Source: DASXSB01 sp036506275 (GTDB lineage Bacteria; Methylomirabilota; Methylomirabilia; Rokubacteriales; CSP1-6). From it: DNA of 64,000 bases. The stretch covers positions 1-64,000 of the forward strand of contig DASXSB010000013.1 in assembly GCA_036506275.1 (NCBI GenBank). Reading direction: 5' to 3'. Within the stretch, counting starts at the first letter, position 1; every line of letters begins with the position of its first letter. Of the stretch, positions 24,980 through 35,940 are shown piece by piece. A program made the position numbers and the translations under genes. The notes below the pieces were generated by a model, which worked only from the letters and a program-made list of their open reading frames with translations, ran no database searches and had not been told where the DNA came from.

Positions 24980-27900
24980 CTAGACGTCGAGGCGCACGGA
25001 GACGAGCTTGGAGAGCCCGGGTTCCTCCATGGTGACGCCGTAGAGGACGTCCGCCGATTCCATCGTCTTCCGGTTGTGGGTGATGACCAGGAACTGGGTC
25101 TGGCTCGTGAGCTCTCGCAGGACGCGAAGGAAACGATGGATGTTGGCGTCGTCGAGGGGCGCGTCCACCTCGTCGAGCACGCAGAAGGGGCTCGGACGGA
25201 AATAGAAGATGGCGAAGAGCAAGGCGAGGCCGGTGAGCGCCCGCTCCCCACCCGACATCAGGGTCACCGACTGGAGCCGCTTGCCGCGCGGCTGGGCCAT
25301 GAGGTCCACACCGGTGTCGAGCGGGTCCCCGCCTTCCTCGGCTTCCACCAGCCGGAGCTCGGCGCGCCCTCCCTCGAAGAGGCGGCCGAAGATCGACTGG
25401 AAGTGGCCGTTGATCTCCTCGAAGGCCTGAGTGAATCGATCCTGTGCCGTGCGCGTCATCCCGCGCAGCGCCTTCTCGAGGTCCTTGATGGACGCCGTGA
25501 GGTCCTCGTATTGCGCGCGCAGGAACGTGAGCCGCTCGTCGAGCTCCCGATATTCCTCGTCGGCGACGAGGTTCACGGCGCCGATGGCCTCCAGCTTGGC
25601 TTCCAGCTCGACCACGCGCTCGCGCGCGGCCGACAAATCCCGCGCGGGGTCGTGATGGGCGATCAGCGCCGTCTCATCGACGCCGTGGGCGCGGCGCGCC
25701 TCCAGCGCCAGCTCCTCGCGGCGCACGCGCCCCTCGGTGGCGCGGAGGTCGGTCTCGTGCACCGCGCTCATCAGGCGCGACAGCTCCCCTTCGGCCGCGC
25801 GCATGTCCGTCTCCAGGCGCCGCAGCTCGTCGACGAGCTCTTGATGGCGCTCGCCCGCGATGCGCGCGTCGTTCTCCAGACGGTCGCGCTCGCTCGCCAC
25901 CTCGAGGGCGGCGTCGTCGGTCCGCTCGCGCTCGGCCACCAGCCACACGCTGCGTTCGGCGAGCTGCGCCTGGCGCGTCCGCGCCTGCGCCAGCCGCTCG
26001 GTAAGGTCAGCGTCGATCTCCTCGAGGCGCGCCAGCTCGCGGTGGAGCGCATCCACCCGCTCCGCGAGCGAGGCCACTTCCACCCGGCAGGCGCCCAGCT
26101 CTGCCACCAGCTCGATCTCGCGCGCCTGCGCGGCGGCGATCGCCTCCCGGCCCGCCACCATCATGTTCTCGTGGGCGGTCTCCGCGTCGCGCGCGGCCGC
26201 GATGTGACGGTCGAGCCGCTCCAGGGTGGCCGTCGTCTCCTCCACCTCGCGGCTCACCTGCCCCGCCTCGAGCTGCACCGTCTGCTGGTGGCGCAGGACA
26301 CGCTCGTGCTCGCGCACGGACTGCTCGAGGTCTTTCTCTCCCGTGAGGCGGTCGGTTTCGCGGCCCTGGATCGATCGATCGACGGCGCCGAGGCGCGCGC
26401 CCAGCGTCGCCACCTCCGCCGACAACTCCGTGACCGTGGTCTCGTGAGCTTGAACGCCGGCCACCAACCGCTCCACGTCGGCCTCGAGCTCGCGCACCTG
26501 GCGCTTGCGGCCGAGCAGCGAGTGCTCGGCGGCCACGCCTCCGTTGCCGTCGTCGCCGCCGCGCAACCGACCCGTCGGCCCCAGCACCTCGCCGGCGGGC
26601 GTGACGTAGGTGGCCACCACGCCGTTCTTGCGCCAGAGCGCTTCCGCCTGGTCGAGGTGGTCCACGACGGCGACGCGCGCGAGGAGATAGTGGACGAGGT
26701 TTTCCGGCTCGGCGGAGACGCTGCGCGCGGCCCAGTGCGCGCCGTTGTCCTCCGGCACCGTGGCGAGCGGCGCCGGCAACGTCTCCACGGGCAGGAAGGT
26801 GGCGGCGCCGGCGCTCTCCGTCTGGAGGTACGCGACGGCGCGGCGGGCGTGCTCGAAGCGCTCCACGACCACCCATTGCAGCCGTTCGCCGAGCACCGCC
26901 TCCACGGCGCGCTCGAGCCCGTGGGGGACGTCGAGCAGGTCCGCCACCGTGCCCACCACACCGTCGAGCACGCGCCGTCCCGCTTCCGAGAACACGGCGC
27001 GGACGCCGCCGCCGTAGCCTTCGCGCGCGTGCTCCAACTCGCGGAGGGCCTCCAGGCTCGAGCGGCGGCCGGCGAGCGCCACGCGGTTTTCCGCGAGCTG
27101 CCGCTCGGCCTCGCGCAGAGCCCCCGTGCGCTCGTCGAGCAGGCTCGTGAGCCGCGCGCGCTCGTCGGCGAGCGACGCGAGATCGGCCATGGCCCGCTCG
27201 CGCGCGGTCTCCAGCGCCGCCCGATCGATGGAGAGGCGACGGGCCTCCGTCTCCGCTTCCGCGAGCTCCACGGCGAGGCGTTCGGCGCGGCGTCCGAGCT
27301 GCGCGTGCCGCTCGCGGAGCTGCCCCGCCTCGCGCATGAGGTCGGTGCGCTCGGCCGCGATGCGAACCTGCTCGTAACGCTGCGCCTCCAGGCGATCGCG
27401 CTCGGCCGCGAGGCCACCACGGTGGCGTTCCACGGTGGCCTCGAGCTCCGCCACCGCGCGCCCGCGCTCGCCCAGCAAGACCTCGGCATCGCTCAGACCG
27501 AGACGCGCGGCGGCGCGCTCACCGACGATGGTGCTCAGCCGCTCTCCGCTGATCCGGATGTCCTCATCCAGGCGCACCGCTTCTTCCGCGAGCTCGCGCA
27601 TCTGGACGCCCATCTGCTCGCGGCGCTCGAGGAGTCGTTCCAGCTCGCCCTGCACCTTCTGCACGGCCTGGCGCAGGTCGGAGAGCGCGTGCTCGCTGGC
27701 CTGGATCGTCTCCCGCTGGGTGGCCTCGCGCGCACCGAGCTGGCTCACGCGCGTGCGGAGCAGCTCTTCGCCGTCGCGCAGGCGCGACCGCTGGGCCGCC
27801 AGCGCCTCCGCCTCCGCGGTGAGCGCCGCGTAGTCGGCGGCGACGAGGGCGAGCGCGAGCGCGCGTTTCTCCGCCTGCACCGTCTTGTACTGCTGCGCCT

Positions 27901-28528
27901 TCTTGGCCTGGCGCTCGAGCGATCCGAGCTGCCGCTTCACCTCGTCCATCACGTCCTTGACGCGCGCGAGGTTCTGGCGCGTGCCCTCGAGCTTGCCCTG
28001 GGTCTCCGTGCGCTGCTGCTTGTAGCGCGCGATCCCGGCCGCCTCCTCGATGAAGACGCGGCGCTCGTGGGGCTTCGCGGTGAGGACGTGGTTCAGCTTG
28101 TCCTGGTCCATCACGGAGTAGGCGCGCGGGTTGGCGCCGGTGCCGGCGAAGAGGTCCAGGATGTCGCGCAGCCGTGTCTGCGACTTGTTGACGAGGTACT
28201 CGCTCTCGCCCGTGCGGTAGAGCCGGCGGCTCACCGCGATCTCGCTCCATGGCACCGAGAGCGTCCCGTCGTTGGTGAAAAGCAGCTCAACCTCGGCGAG
28301 CCCGACCGCCTTGCGGGAGGCGGAGCCGTGGAAGATCAGGTCTTCCATCCGCTGTCCGCGCAGCGATTTCGCACTCTGCTCGCCGAGCGCCCACCGCACG
28401 GCCTCGCTGATGTTGGACTTGCCGCACCCGTTGGGACCGACGATGCCGGTGATGCCGGGAAGCACCTTCACCACGGCCTTTTCGGCGAAGGACTTGAAGC
28501 CGTGCAGAGAGATGGAATCCAGACGCAT
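24980..28528 (-). CDS. smc: Chromosome segregation protein SMC
   Basis: SMC is the ATPase core of condensin, compacting and segregating the chromosome. The 1182 residues show an N-terminal ATPase half (LDSISLHGFKSFAEKAVV, Walker A GPNGCGKSNISEAV) and two long coiled coils rich in E/R/A. A hinge lies at about 510-640 (EGYGGGVRAVFSEAGRRVLD). The C-terminal half has signature LMSGGERALTGLALLFAIF and Walker B PFCVLDEVDAPLDD. ATG at 28528 is chosen; a GTG 15 bp upstream is in frame. No scpA or scpB is in the window. The 167 bp upstream face the divergent 93-residue gene. Confidence 0.97.
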   Translation of the reverse strand: MRLDSISLHGFKSFAEKAVVKVLPGITGIVGPNGCGKSNISEAVRWALGEQSAKSLRGQRMEDLIFHGSASRKAVGLAEVELLFTNDGTLSVPWSEIAVSRRLYRTGESEYLVNKSQTRLRDILDLFAGTGANPRAYSVMDQDKLNHVLTAKPHERRVFIEEAAGIARYKQQRTETQGKLEGTRQNLARVKDVMDEVKRQLGSLERQAKKAQQYKTVQAEKRALALALVAADYAALTAEAEALAAQRSRLRDGEELLRTRVSQLGAREATQRETIQASEHALSDLRQAVQKVQGELERLLERREQMGVQMRELAEEAVRLDEDIRISGERLSTIVGERAAARLGLSDAEVLLGERGRAVAELEATVERHRGGLAAERDRLEAQRYEQVRIAAERTDLMREAGQLRERHAQLGRRAERLAVELAEAETEARRLSIDRAALETARERAMADLASLADERARLTSLLDERTGALREAERQLAENRVALAGRRSSLEALRELEHAREGYGGGVRAVFSEAGRRVLDGVVGTVADLLDVPHGLERAVEAVLGERLQWVVVERFEHARRAVAYLQTESAGAATFLPVETLPAPLATVPEDNGAHWAARSVSAEPENLVHYLLARVAVVDHLDQAEALWRKNGVVATYVTPAGEVLGPTGRLRGGDDGNGGVAAEHSLLGRKRQVRELEADVERLVAGVQAHETTVTELSAEVATLGARLGAVDRSIQGRETDRLTGEKDLEQSVREHERVLRHQQTVQLEAGQVSREVEETTATLERLDRHIAAARDAETAHENMMVAGREAIAAAQAREIELVAELGACRVEVASLAERVDALHRELARLEEIDADLTERLAQARTRQAQLAERSVWLVAERERTDDAALEVASERDRLENDARIAGERHQELVDELRRLETDMRAAEGELSRLMSAVHETDLRATEGRVRREELALEARRAHGVDETALIAHHDPARDLSAARERVVELEAKLEAIGAVNLVADEEYRELDERLTFLRAQYEDLTASIKDLEKALRGMTRTAQDRFTQAFEEINGHFQSIFGRLFEGGRAELRLVEAEEGGDPLDTGVDLMAQPRGKRLQSVTLMSGGERALTGLALLFAIFYFRPSPFCVLDEVDAPLDDANIHRFLRVLRELTSQTQFLVITHNRKTMESADVLYGVTMEEPGLSKLVSVRLDV

Positions 28529-28564
28529 GGGAGTTTCTAGCACGCGCCCTCCGATGCCCCCAAG

Positions 28565-28606
28565 AAAAAAGGCCCTACGAGTGGTGGGGGAGGCGTCGCG
28601 AGGGCC
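28565..28606 (-). terminator. Possible hairpin with T-run upstream of smc
   Basis: On the minus strand GGCCCT (28606-28601) can pair with AGGGCC (28576-28571), followed directly by six T residues. It would stop transcripts arriving from the secA side before smc. The 24-nt loop is long and the stem only 6 bp, so the call is weak. Confidence 0.3.
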
Positions 28607-28655
28607 CTAGATCTCGGACTCACCGCCCTCGGGGCGACGGGCTCGGCGCCCTCGG

Positions 28656-28670
28656 TGGCACGCGCTTAGC
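28656..28670 (+). promoter_or_regulatory. Sigma-54-like -24/-12 element (one mismatch)
   Basis: TGGCAC-N5-TAGC, with GG and GC doublets exactly 10 nt apart, lies 25 nt upstream of the 93-residue gene's GTG. The -12 half is TAGC instead of TTGC. The key doublets are intact. No enhancer site or activator gene was recognised nearby, so this is tentative. Confidence 0.35.
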
Positions 28671-28695
28671 ACTCACAGGAGGGCGCGAGGGAGGC

Positions 28696-28977
28696 GTGAG
28701 CGAGTTCACCCCGGAGCAGGAGCAGTTCATCACGGAGGTCGTCAATAGCCTCGGTCGGCGCTACGGGCACGTGCTGGACCGACTCGCCACCGAAATGCAC
28801 GCGCTCGTGATGGTGCTCGTCGACAAACGCGTGGTCACCATGGAGCAGATCGACGCCGCCCGGAAGCAGCTCGATCTCGCCTTCGAGGTCACGCAGGCCC
28901 GCGAGTTGCGCGCGATCATGAGCGACGTCGACCGACTCGATCGGGATCTGGACGAGGAAGGGCCCTACTCGGCGTGA
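28696..28977 (+). CDS. Small helical protein of unknown function
   Basis: This 93-residue product starts with GTG (SEFTPEQEQFITEVVNSLGR follows). It looks almost entirely alpha-helical, with an acidic end DRLDRDLDEEGPYSA. Central residues ALVMVLVDKRVVTMEQIDAA resemble the pattern of short regulatory or coiled-coil subunits, but no family was recognised. GGAGGGCGCGAGGGAGG precedes the start, a strong ribosome site. It is cytosolic: there is no signal peptide and no membrane helix. It is divergent from smc and ends 13 bp from the convergent secA stop. Codon use matches the neighbours (G/C third positions). An sigma-54-like element precedes it. Confidence 0.7.
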   Translation: MSEFTPEQEQFITEVVNSLGRRYGHVLDRLATEMHALVMVLVDKRVVTMEQIDAARKQLDLAFEVTQARELRAIMSDVDRLDRDLDEEGPYSA

Positions 28978-28990
28978 CGGGACGGAGGCC

Positions 28991-31780
<2,790 letters not shown>

Positions 31781-31789
31781 GTCCGCTTC

Positions 31790-31795
31790 ATTATA
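31790..31795 (-). promoter_or_regulatory. TATAAT immediately upstream of secA (leaderless candidate)
   Basis: A perfect TATAAT on the minus strand is separated from the secA ATG by nine bases (GAAGCGGAC). It lies in the 25-bp gap after recN. Transcription starting 7-8 nt after it would give almost no leader. No -35 is evident at 17 bp. GAAGCGG could alternatively serve as a weak ribosome site for read-through transcripts. Confidence 0.5.
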
Positions 31796-31805
31796 CAGGC
31801 CGCGT

Positions 31806-33503
31806 TCACGCGGGCCCCTTCCCTGACCGCGCCCGCGTCGCCGCCAGCAGCTCGCGTGCGTGGCGGAGGGCGGCCTCGCTCGGCGGATCGCCGCCCAGCA
31901 TCCTCCCGATCTCGGTCAAGCGCTCGCCACCCGCGAGGGGGACGACGGCGGCGCGCGTGCGACCGCCGCGCACGCTCTTGCTCACGCGCAGGTGATGGCG
32001 GGCGCGGGCGGCGATGGGGGCCAGATGGGTGACGCAGAGGACCTGACGACCGTCGGCCGCCTGCGCGAGCTTGTCGCCGACCACGCCCGCGATGCCGCCG
32101 CCGATGCCGGCATCGACCTCGTCGAAGACCAGCGTCGGGACGCCGTCGCGGGCGGCGAGGACGGCGGTGAGCGCGAGCATCGTGCGGGACAGCTCGCCAC
32201 CGGACGCCACCCGCGCCAGCGAGGCGGGGGCGTCGCCGGCGTTGGCGGCCAGGCGAAACTCCACGCGGTCCAGACCGCGCGCGGAGGCGGCCTCGCCGCG
32301 CTCGATGGCCACCGCGAATACCGCGCGCTCCATCCCGAGCGCACGCAGCTCGCGCTGGACACGCGGCCCCAGCCGCCCCGCCGCCGCCTGCCGTCGCTCG
32401 CTGAGGGCGAGGGCGGCGGCGCCGAGCTCGGCGCCGAGCTGGGCGTGGACGCGCTCCTCCGCCGCCAGCACCTCGTCGTGGCGCTCGAGACGGCGCAGCT
32501 CCGCCGCCGCCTCCTCCCGGAACTTCAGCATGGCCGCCTCGCTGTCGCCGTACTTCCGCTTGAGGCGCGCGAGCGCGTCCAGCCGCTCGTCGATCGCCTC
32601 CCGGCGTCCCGGCTCGAACGTGATCTGCTCCCGCAGCCGGCGCGCGATGCTGAGACATTCCTCGAGGTGAGCACGCGCGGCCTCCAGGGGCTCCGCGGCC
32701 GCCCCGAAGGGCGGATCCAGCCGCGCGAGGTCGGCGAGGACGCGGGCGGCGCGGTCGATGCGGCTCCGCGCGGACGCGTCGTCCTCGTCCAGGAGTGCGG
32801 TGACTTCCGCGAGCCCGGTCGTGAACCGCTCGGCGTGCTGAAGACGCCGGCGCTCGCCGCGCAGCTCGTCTTCCTCGCCGGGGCGCAGGCGCGCGGCATC
32901 GAGCTCGTTGATCTGTAGTCGGAGGAGATCTTCCCGTTGCGCGCGATCGCGCTCCGCCCCGCGCGTGCGCTCCACCGCCGCCGCCGCCTCCCGGAACTTC
33001 CCGTGCAGCTCCGCCACCCGCTCACGGTCGTCCTCCGCGCCCGCGAAGCGATCGAGCAGATCGAGCTGGCGCGCGGGTTCCAGGAGCCGCTGATGCTCGT
33101 GCTGCCCGTGCACTTCCACGAGGTGATCGCCCAGTCGCTCGAGGAGGCCGACCGTCACCGGTGAGTCGCTGACGAAGGCGCGGTGACGGCCGTTCCGCGC
33201 CAGCTCCCGCCGCACGACGAGGAGGCCGTCATCGAGCGCCAGTCCCGCCTCCTCCACCACCGTCGCCGCCGCGCTCGCCGGCGCCACCTCGAACACGGCT
33301 TCGACGGTGGCGGTCTCGGCATCGGCGCGGATGACGTCGGTCTGGGCGCGGACGCCGCGGAGGAGGAGCAGGGCGTCGAGGAGGATCGACTTGCCGGCGC
33401 CGGTTTCGCCGGTGAGGACGTTGAGACCGGGCTCGAAGGGAACGGTGGCGCTCTCCACCACCGCGAAGTTCCGGATGCGAAGCTCGCGCAGCATCGCCGG
33501 CAT
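31806..33503 (-). CDS. recN: DNA repair protein RecN
   Basis: RecN is an SMC-like ATPase acting on double-strand breaks. The 565 residues show LRELRIRNFAVVESATVPFE, Walker A GETGAGKSILLDALLLLRG and the family block VEVHGQHEHQRLLEPARQLD. A coiled coil of about 200 residues comes next. Signature VASGGELSRTMLALTAVLA and Walker B LVFDEVDAGIGGGIAG follow, then VLCVTHLAPIAARARHHLRV. ATG at 33503 or the ATG three codons later may start it. It follows nadK by 50 bp, an arrangement (tlyA-nadK-recN) common in bacteria. Confidence 0.96.
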   Translation of the reverse strand: MPAMLRELRIRNFAVVESATVPFEPGLNVLTGETGAGKSILLDALLLLRGVRAQTDVIRADAETATVEAVFEVAPASAAATVVEEAGLALDDGLLVVRRELARNGRHRAFVSDSPVTVGLLERLGDHLVEVHGQHEHQRLLEPARQLDLLDRFAGAEDDRERVAELHGKFREAAAAVERTRGAERDRAQREDLLRLQINELDAARLRPGEEDELRGERRRLQHAERFTTGLAEVTALLDEDDASARSRIDRAARVLADLARLDPPFGAAAEPLEAARAHLEECLSIARRLREQITFEPGRREAIDERLDALARLKRKYGDSEAAMLKFREEAAAELRRLERHDEVLAAEERVHAQLGAELGAAALALSERRQAAAGRLGPRVQRELRALGMERAVFAVAIERGEAASARGLDRVEFRLAANAGDAPASLARVASGGELSRTMLALTAVLAARDGVPTLVFDEVDAGIGGGIAGVVGDKLAQAADGRQVLCVTHLAPIAARARHHLRVSKSVRGGRTRAAVVPLAGGERLTEIGRMLGGDPPSEAALRHARELLAATRARSGKGPA

Positions 33504-33553
33504 GCTAGGGCACGCCGGCCTCCGCCCTCAAGCGGTATCGCCTCCGATACTCC

Positions 33554-34411
33554 TCAGCGTTCGCCCCACTTGAGCTTGGTGCGGAGGACAGAGAAGAAGT
33601 CCTTGTTGGGAAAGCGGACGAGGCGGATGCGCGGCGCCGCTTGCCGGATCTCGACCACGTCGTGTTCCACGAGATCGACGCCGACCTGGCCGTCGAGCGT
33701 CACCATCACCTGCTGGTCCGCCAGCAGCGTCACCTCCACCCGCAACGCGCTGGGGAGAACGATGGGCCGGTTCGTCAGCGTGTGCGAGCAGACGGGCGTG
33801 AGCACGATGGCATCCATCACCGGAAACAGGATCGGTCCGCCCGCGGACAGATTGTAGGCGGTGGATCCGGTTGGGGTGGAGATGATGAGGCCATCCGCCC
33901 GGTACGCCGTCGCATGCTGGCCCTCGACGGAGACGGCGAGATTGATGATGCGGCTCATCGCCGACTTCATGATGACGACGTCGTTGAGGGCGACGTGCTC
34001 TCGAAGCCATTCCCCGTGCCGCCGCACCCGCGCCGCCAGCATCATGCGCTCCTCGATGGCCATGCGCCCGGCCAGGAGCGCCTCCAGCGCCGGCAACATC
34101 TCGTCGAGGGTGGTGGCGGTGAGGAAACCGAGGTCGCCGAGGTTCACGCCGAAGATCGGCACGTCGAGATCGCCGACCGCGCGCGCCGCCGACAGCAGCG
34201 TGCCGTCACCGCCGAGCACGATGAGCACGTCGACCTGGGCGGCCAAGTCCTCACGGGTGACGGCGACGACGTCGGTGCCGGGCAGGAGCTGGGCGGTGTC
34301 CTTGTCGACCACGACGGGCAGCCGTCGGGTCCGGAGCCACTCCACGAGGCGGCTGACGGCGGCGGACGCCTCCCGGGCGTCACGCTTGGCCACGATCCCG
34401 ATGCGCTTCAC
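33554..34411 (-). CDS. nadK: NAD kinase
   Basis: NadK phosphorylates NAD to NADP in the cytosol. The 285-residue product has the catalytic LIVLGGDGTLLSAARAVG near residue 65 and VNLGDLGFLTATTLDEML. The NE/D-containing block HVALNDVVIMKSAMSRIINL is followed by YRADGLIISTPTGSTAYNLS and GGPILFPVMDAIVLTPVCSH. GTG start (KRIGIVAKRDAREA), 17 bp after the tlyA stop. It sits in the conserved tlyA-nadK-recN order. Confidence 0.96.
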   Translation of the reverse strand: MKRIGIVAKRDAREASAAVSRLVEWLRTRRLPVVVDKDTAQLLPGTDVVAVTREDLAAQVDVLIVLGGDGTLLSAARAVGDLDVPIFGVNLGDLGFLTATTLDEMLPALEALLAGRMAIEERMMLAARVRRHGEWLREHVALNDVVIMKSAMSRIINLAVSVEGQHATAYRADGLIISTPTGSTAYNLSAGGPILFPVMDAIVLTPVCSHTLTNRPIVLPSALRVEVTLLADQQVMVTLDGQVGVDLVEHDVVEIRQAAPRIRLVRFPNKDFFSVLRTKLKWGER

Positions 34412-34428
34412 CGCCCGCTCCGCGGAGG

Positions 34429-35220
34429 CTACGCGAGCGCCTCGACGCTCCGGTCGATCAGGCTTTCCAGGTTGCCGGCGGTGCGGCCGTGGCTCGAGAG
34501 ATGGAGGAAGAACTCGCGGTTGCCCTTGGGGCCGCGGAGCGGCGAGGCGGTGACGCCGAGGACGTGCCAGCCGCGGAGGATCGAGTACCGCGCGAGGCGG
34601 GCCACCACCGCGCGATGCTGCGAGGGATCGCGCACCACGCCGCCCTTCCCCACCGCGCCCCGGCCGACCTCGAACTGCGGCTTCACGAGCGCGATGGTCT
34701 CCCCGCGCGGCGCCAGCACGGCGAACGCGGCGGGGAGGATTTTCTCCAGCGAGATGAACGCGACGTCGATGACGGCCACCGACGGCTGGTCGCCGAAGAG
34801 ACGCGGGTCCAGCGAGCGCGCGTTCGTCTGCTCCATGACGACGACGCGCGGGTCGCTGCGGAGGCGGGCGTCGAGCTGGGCCGTCCCCACGTCGACGGCG
34901 TAGACGCGCGCCGCACCCTTCTGGAGGAGGCAGTCGGTGAAGCCGCCCGTGGACGCGCCCACGTCGATGGCGATGCGTCCCCGCACGTCCACGCCGAAGT
35001 GCTGGAGGGCATGCGCGAGCTTGTCGCCCCCTCGGCTCACATAGGGCGAACGCCCCACCAGCTCCACGTAGGCGGTGGGGCTGACGAGGGCCGCCACCTT
35101 GTCCACGCGCTGGCCGTCCACGAGCACTTCGCCGGCCATGATGCGCCGTGCCGCGCGCTCCCGGCTGTCCACGAGTCCCCGTTCCGCGAGCAGTCGGTCG
35201 ATCCTGATCCGGGCCGTCAT
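34429..35220 (-). CDS. tlyA: TlyA-family S4-domain rRNA methyltransferase / hemolysin-like protein
   Basis: TlyA 2'-O-methylates rRNA (16S and 23S in mycobacteria). The 263 residues have an N-terminal S4 RNA-binding domain (RIDRLLAERGLVDSRERAAR). A FtsJ-like methyltransferase follows, with the SAM motif AIDVGASTGGFTDCLLQKGA and YAVDVGTAQL. The K-D-K-E type residues lie in VIDVAFISLEKILPA and LVKPQFEVGRGAVGKGG. The ATG at 35220 is chosen because TATAAT ends 8 nt before it; an ATG two codons upstream is only 2 nt from that hexamer. Which rRNA it modifies is not known. Confidence 0.9.
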   Translation of the reverse strand: MTARIRIDRLLAERGLVDSRERAARRIMAGEVLVDGQRVDKVAALVSPTAYVELVGRSPYVSRGGDKLAHALQHFGVDVRGRIAIDVGASTGGFTDCLLQKGAARVYAVDVGTAQLDARLRSDPRVVVMEQTNARSLDPRLFGDQPSVAVIDVAFISLEKILPAAFAVLAPRGETIALVKPQFEVGRGAVGKGGVVRDPSQHRAVVARLARYSILRGWHVLGVTASPLRGPKGNREFFLHLSSHGRTAGNLESLIDRSVEALA

Positions 35221-35228
35221 ACCCATGA

Positions 35229-35234
35229 ATTATA
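35229..35234 (-). promoter_or_regulatory. TATAAT immediately upstream of tlyA (leaderless candidate)
   Basis: A perfect TATAAT on the minus strand overlaps the last codons of the rhomboid gene and ends 8 nt before the tlyA ATG at 35220. It would give a near-leaderless tlyA-nadK-recN transcript, independent of the M16-rhomboid genes. No clear -35. Confidence 0.5.
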
Positions 35235-35940
35235 GGCGTACGGGCCGCCGCGGCCGCAGGAGAAAGACGAGCGCGAGGCCGGCCAGGAAGCCGCCGATGT
35301 GCGCGAACCAGGCGACGCCCCCGCCCGCGCCGTGCCGCATGAGGCCGCCGTACGCGAGGAGACCGTTGAGAAACTGCACCACCACCCAGAATCCGAGCAC
35401 GATGATCGCGGGCACGTGAACGAAGCGGATGAAGAACCCGAACGTGATGAGCGTGAGGACCGTGGCATAGGGGAACAAGAGGAGGTAGGCGCCGAGCACG
35501 CCGGAGATCGCGCCGCTGGCGCCGATCATCGGGACCTCGGAGCGCGGACCCACGAGCGTCTGCGCCAGCGCCGCCGCCAGCCCCGCGAGCAGGTAGAAGC
35601 CGAGGAAGCGGAAGTGTCCCAGCGTGTCCTCCACGTTGTTGCCGAATATCCAGAGGTAGAGCATGTTGCCGCCGATGTGGAAGAGCCCGCCGTGCAGGAA
35701 CATCGAGGTGAAGATCGTGATCATGGGCGGCGGAAAGTCGTCGGTGAGGCAGGTGCCGGTGAGCCGGCACGGCACGGCGCCGAACTCGCGCACGAACTGC
35801 TCGCCCGCCTGCGCGGCCGCGGCGTCGCCGCCGATCTGGAGCGAGAGCTGATAGAGGAACACGACGACGTTGAGCGTGATGATGGTGACGGTGACGAAGG
35901 GGATGCTCTGGCTCGGAACGTCGTCCTTGAGGGGCAGCAT
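35230..35940 (-). CDS. Rhomboid-family intramembrane serine protease
   Basis: The 236 residues contain six or so membrane helices. The catalytic Ser lies in PMIGASGAISGVLGAYLLLF (GxSG), and the catalytic His in GGGVAWFAHIGGFLAGLALV. TSMFLHGGLFHIGGNMLYLW is the conserved helix-2 block with the H-x-x-x-N oxyanion residues. Both catalytic residues are present, so it should be active in the inner membrane, cleaving membrane helices. ATG overlaps the M16 stop (TGATG). A 40-residue soluble loop between TM1 and TM2 contains two Cys. Substrate unknown. Confidence 0.92.
   Translation of the reverse strand: MLPLKDDVPSQSIPFVTVTIITLNVVVFLYQLSLQIGGDAAAAQAGEQFVREFGAVPCRLTGTCLTDDFPPPMITIFTSMFLHGGLFHIGGNMLYLWIFGNNVEDTLGHFRFLGFYLLAGLAAALAQTLVGPRSEVPMIGASGAISGVLGAYLLLFPYATVLTLITFGFFIRFVHVPAIIVLGFWVVVQFLNGLLAYGGLMRHGAGGGVAWFAHIGGFLAGLALVFLLRPRRPVRL

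Noticed and set aside
28666..28674. TTAGCACTC resembling half of a CIRCE (HrcA) operator upstream of the 93-residue gene
   Set aside because: The second half GAGTGCTAA at a 9-nt spacing is absent; a single half-site is expected by chance and the gene is not a chaperone.
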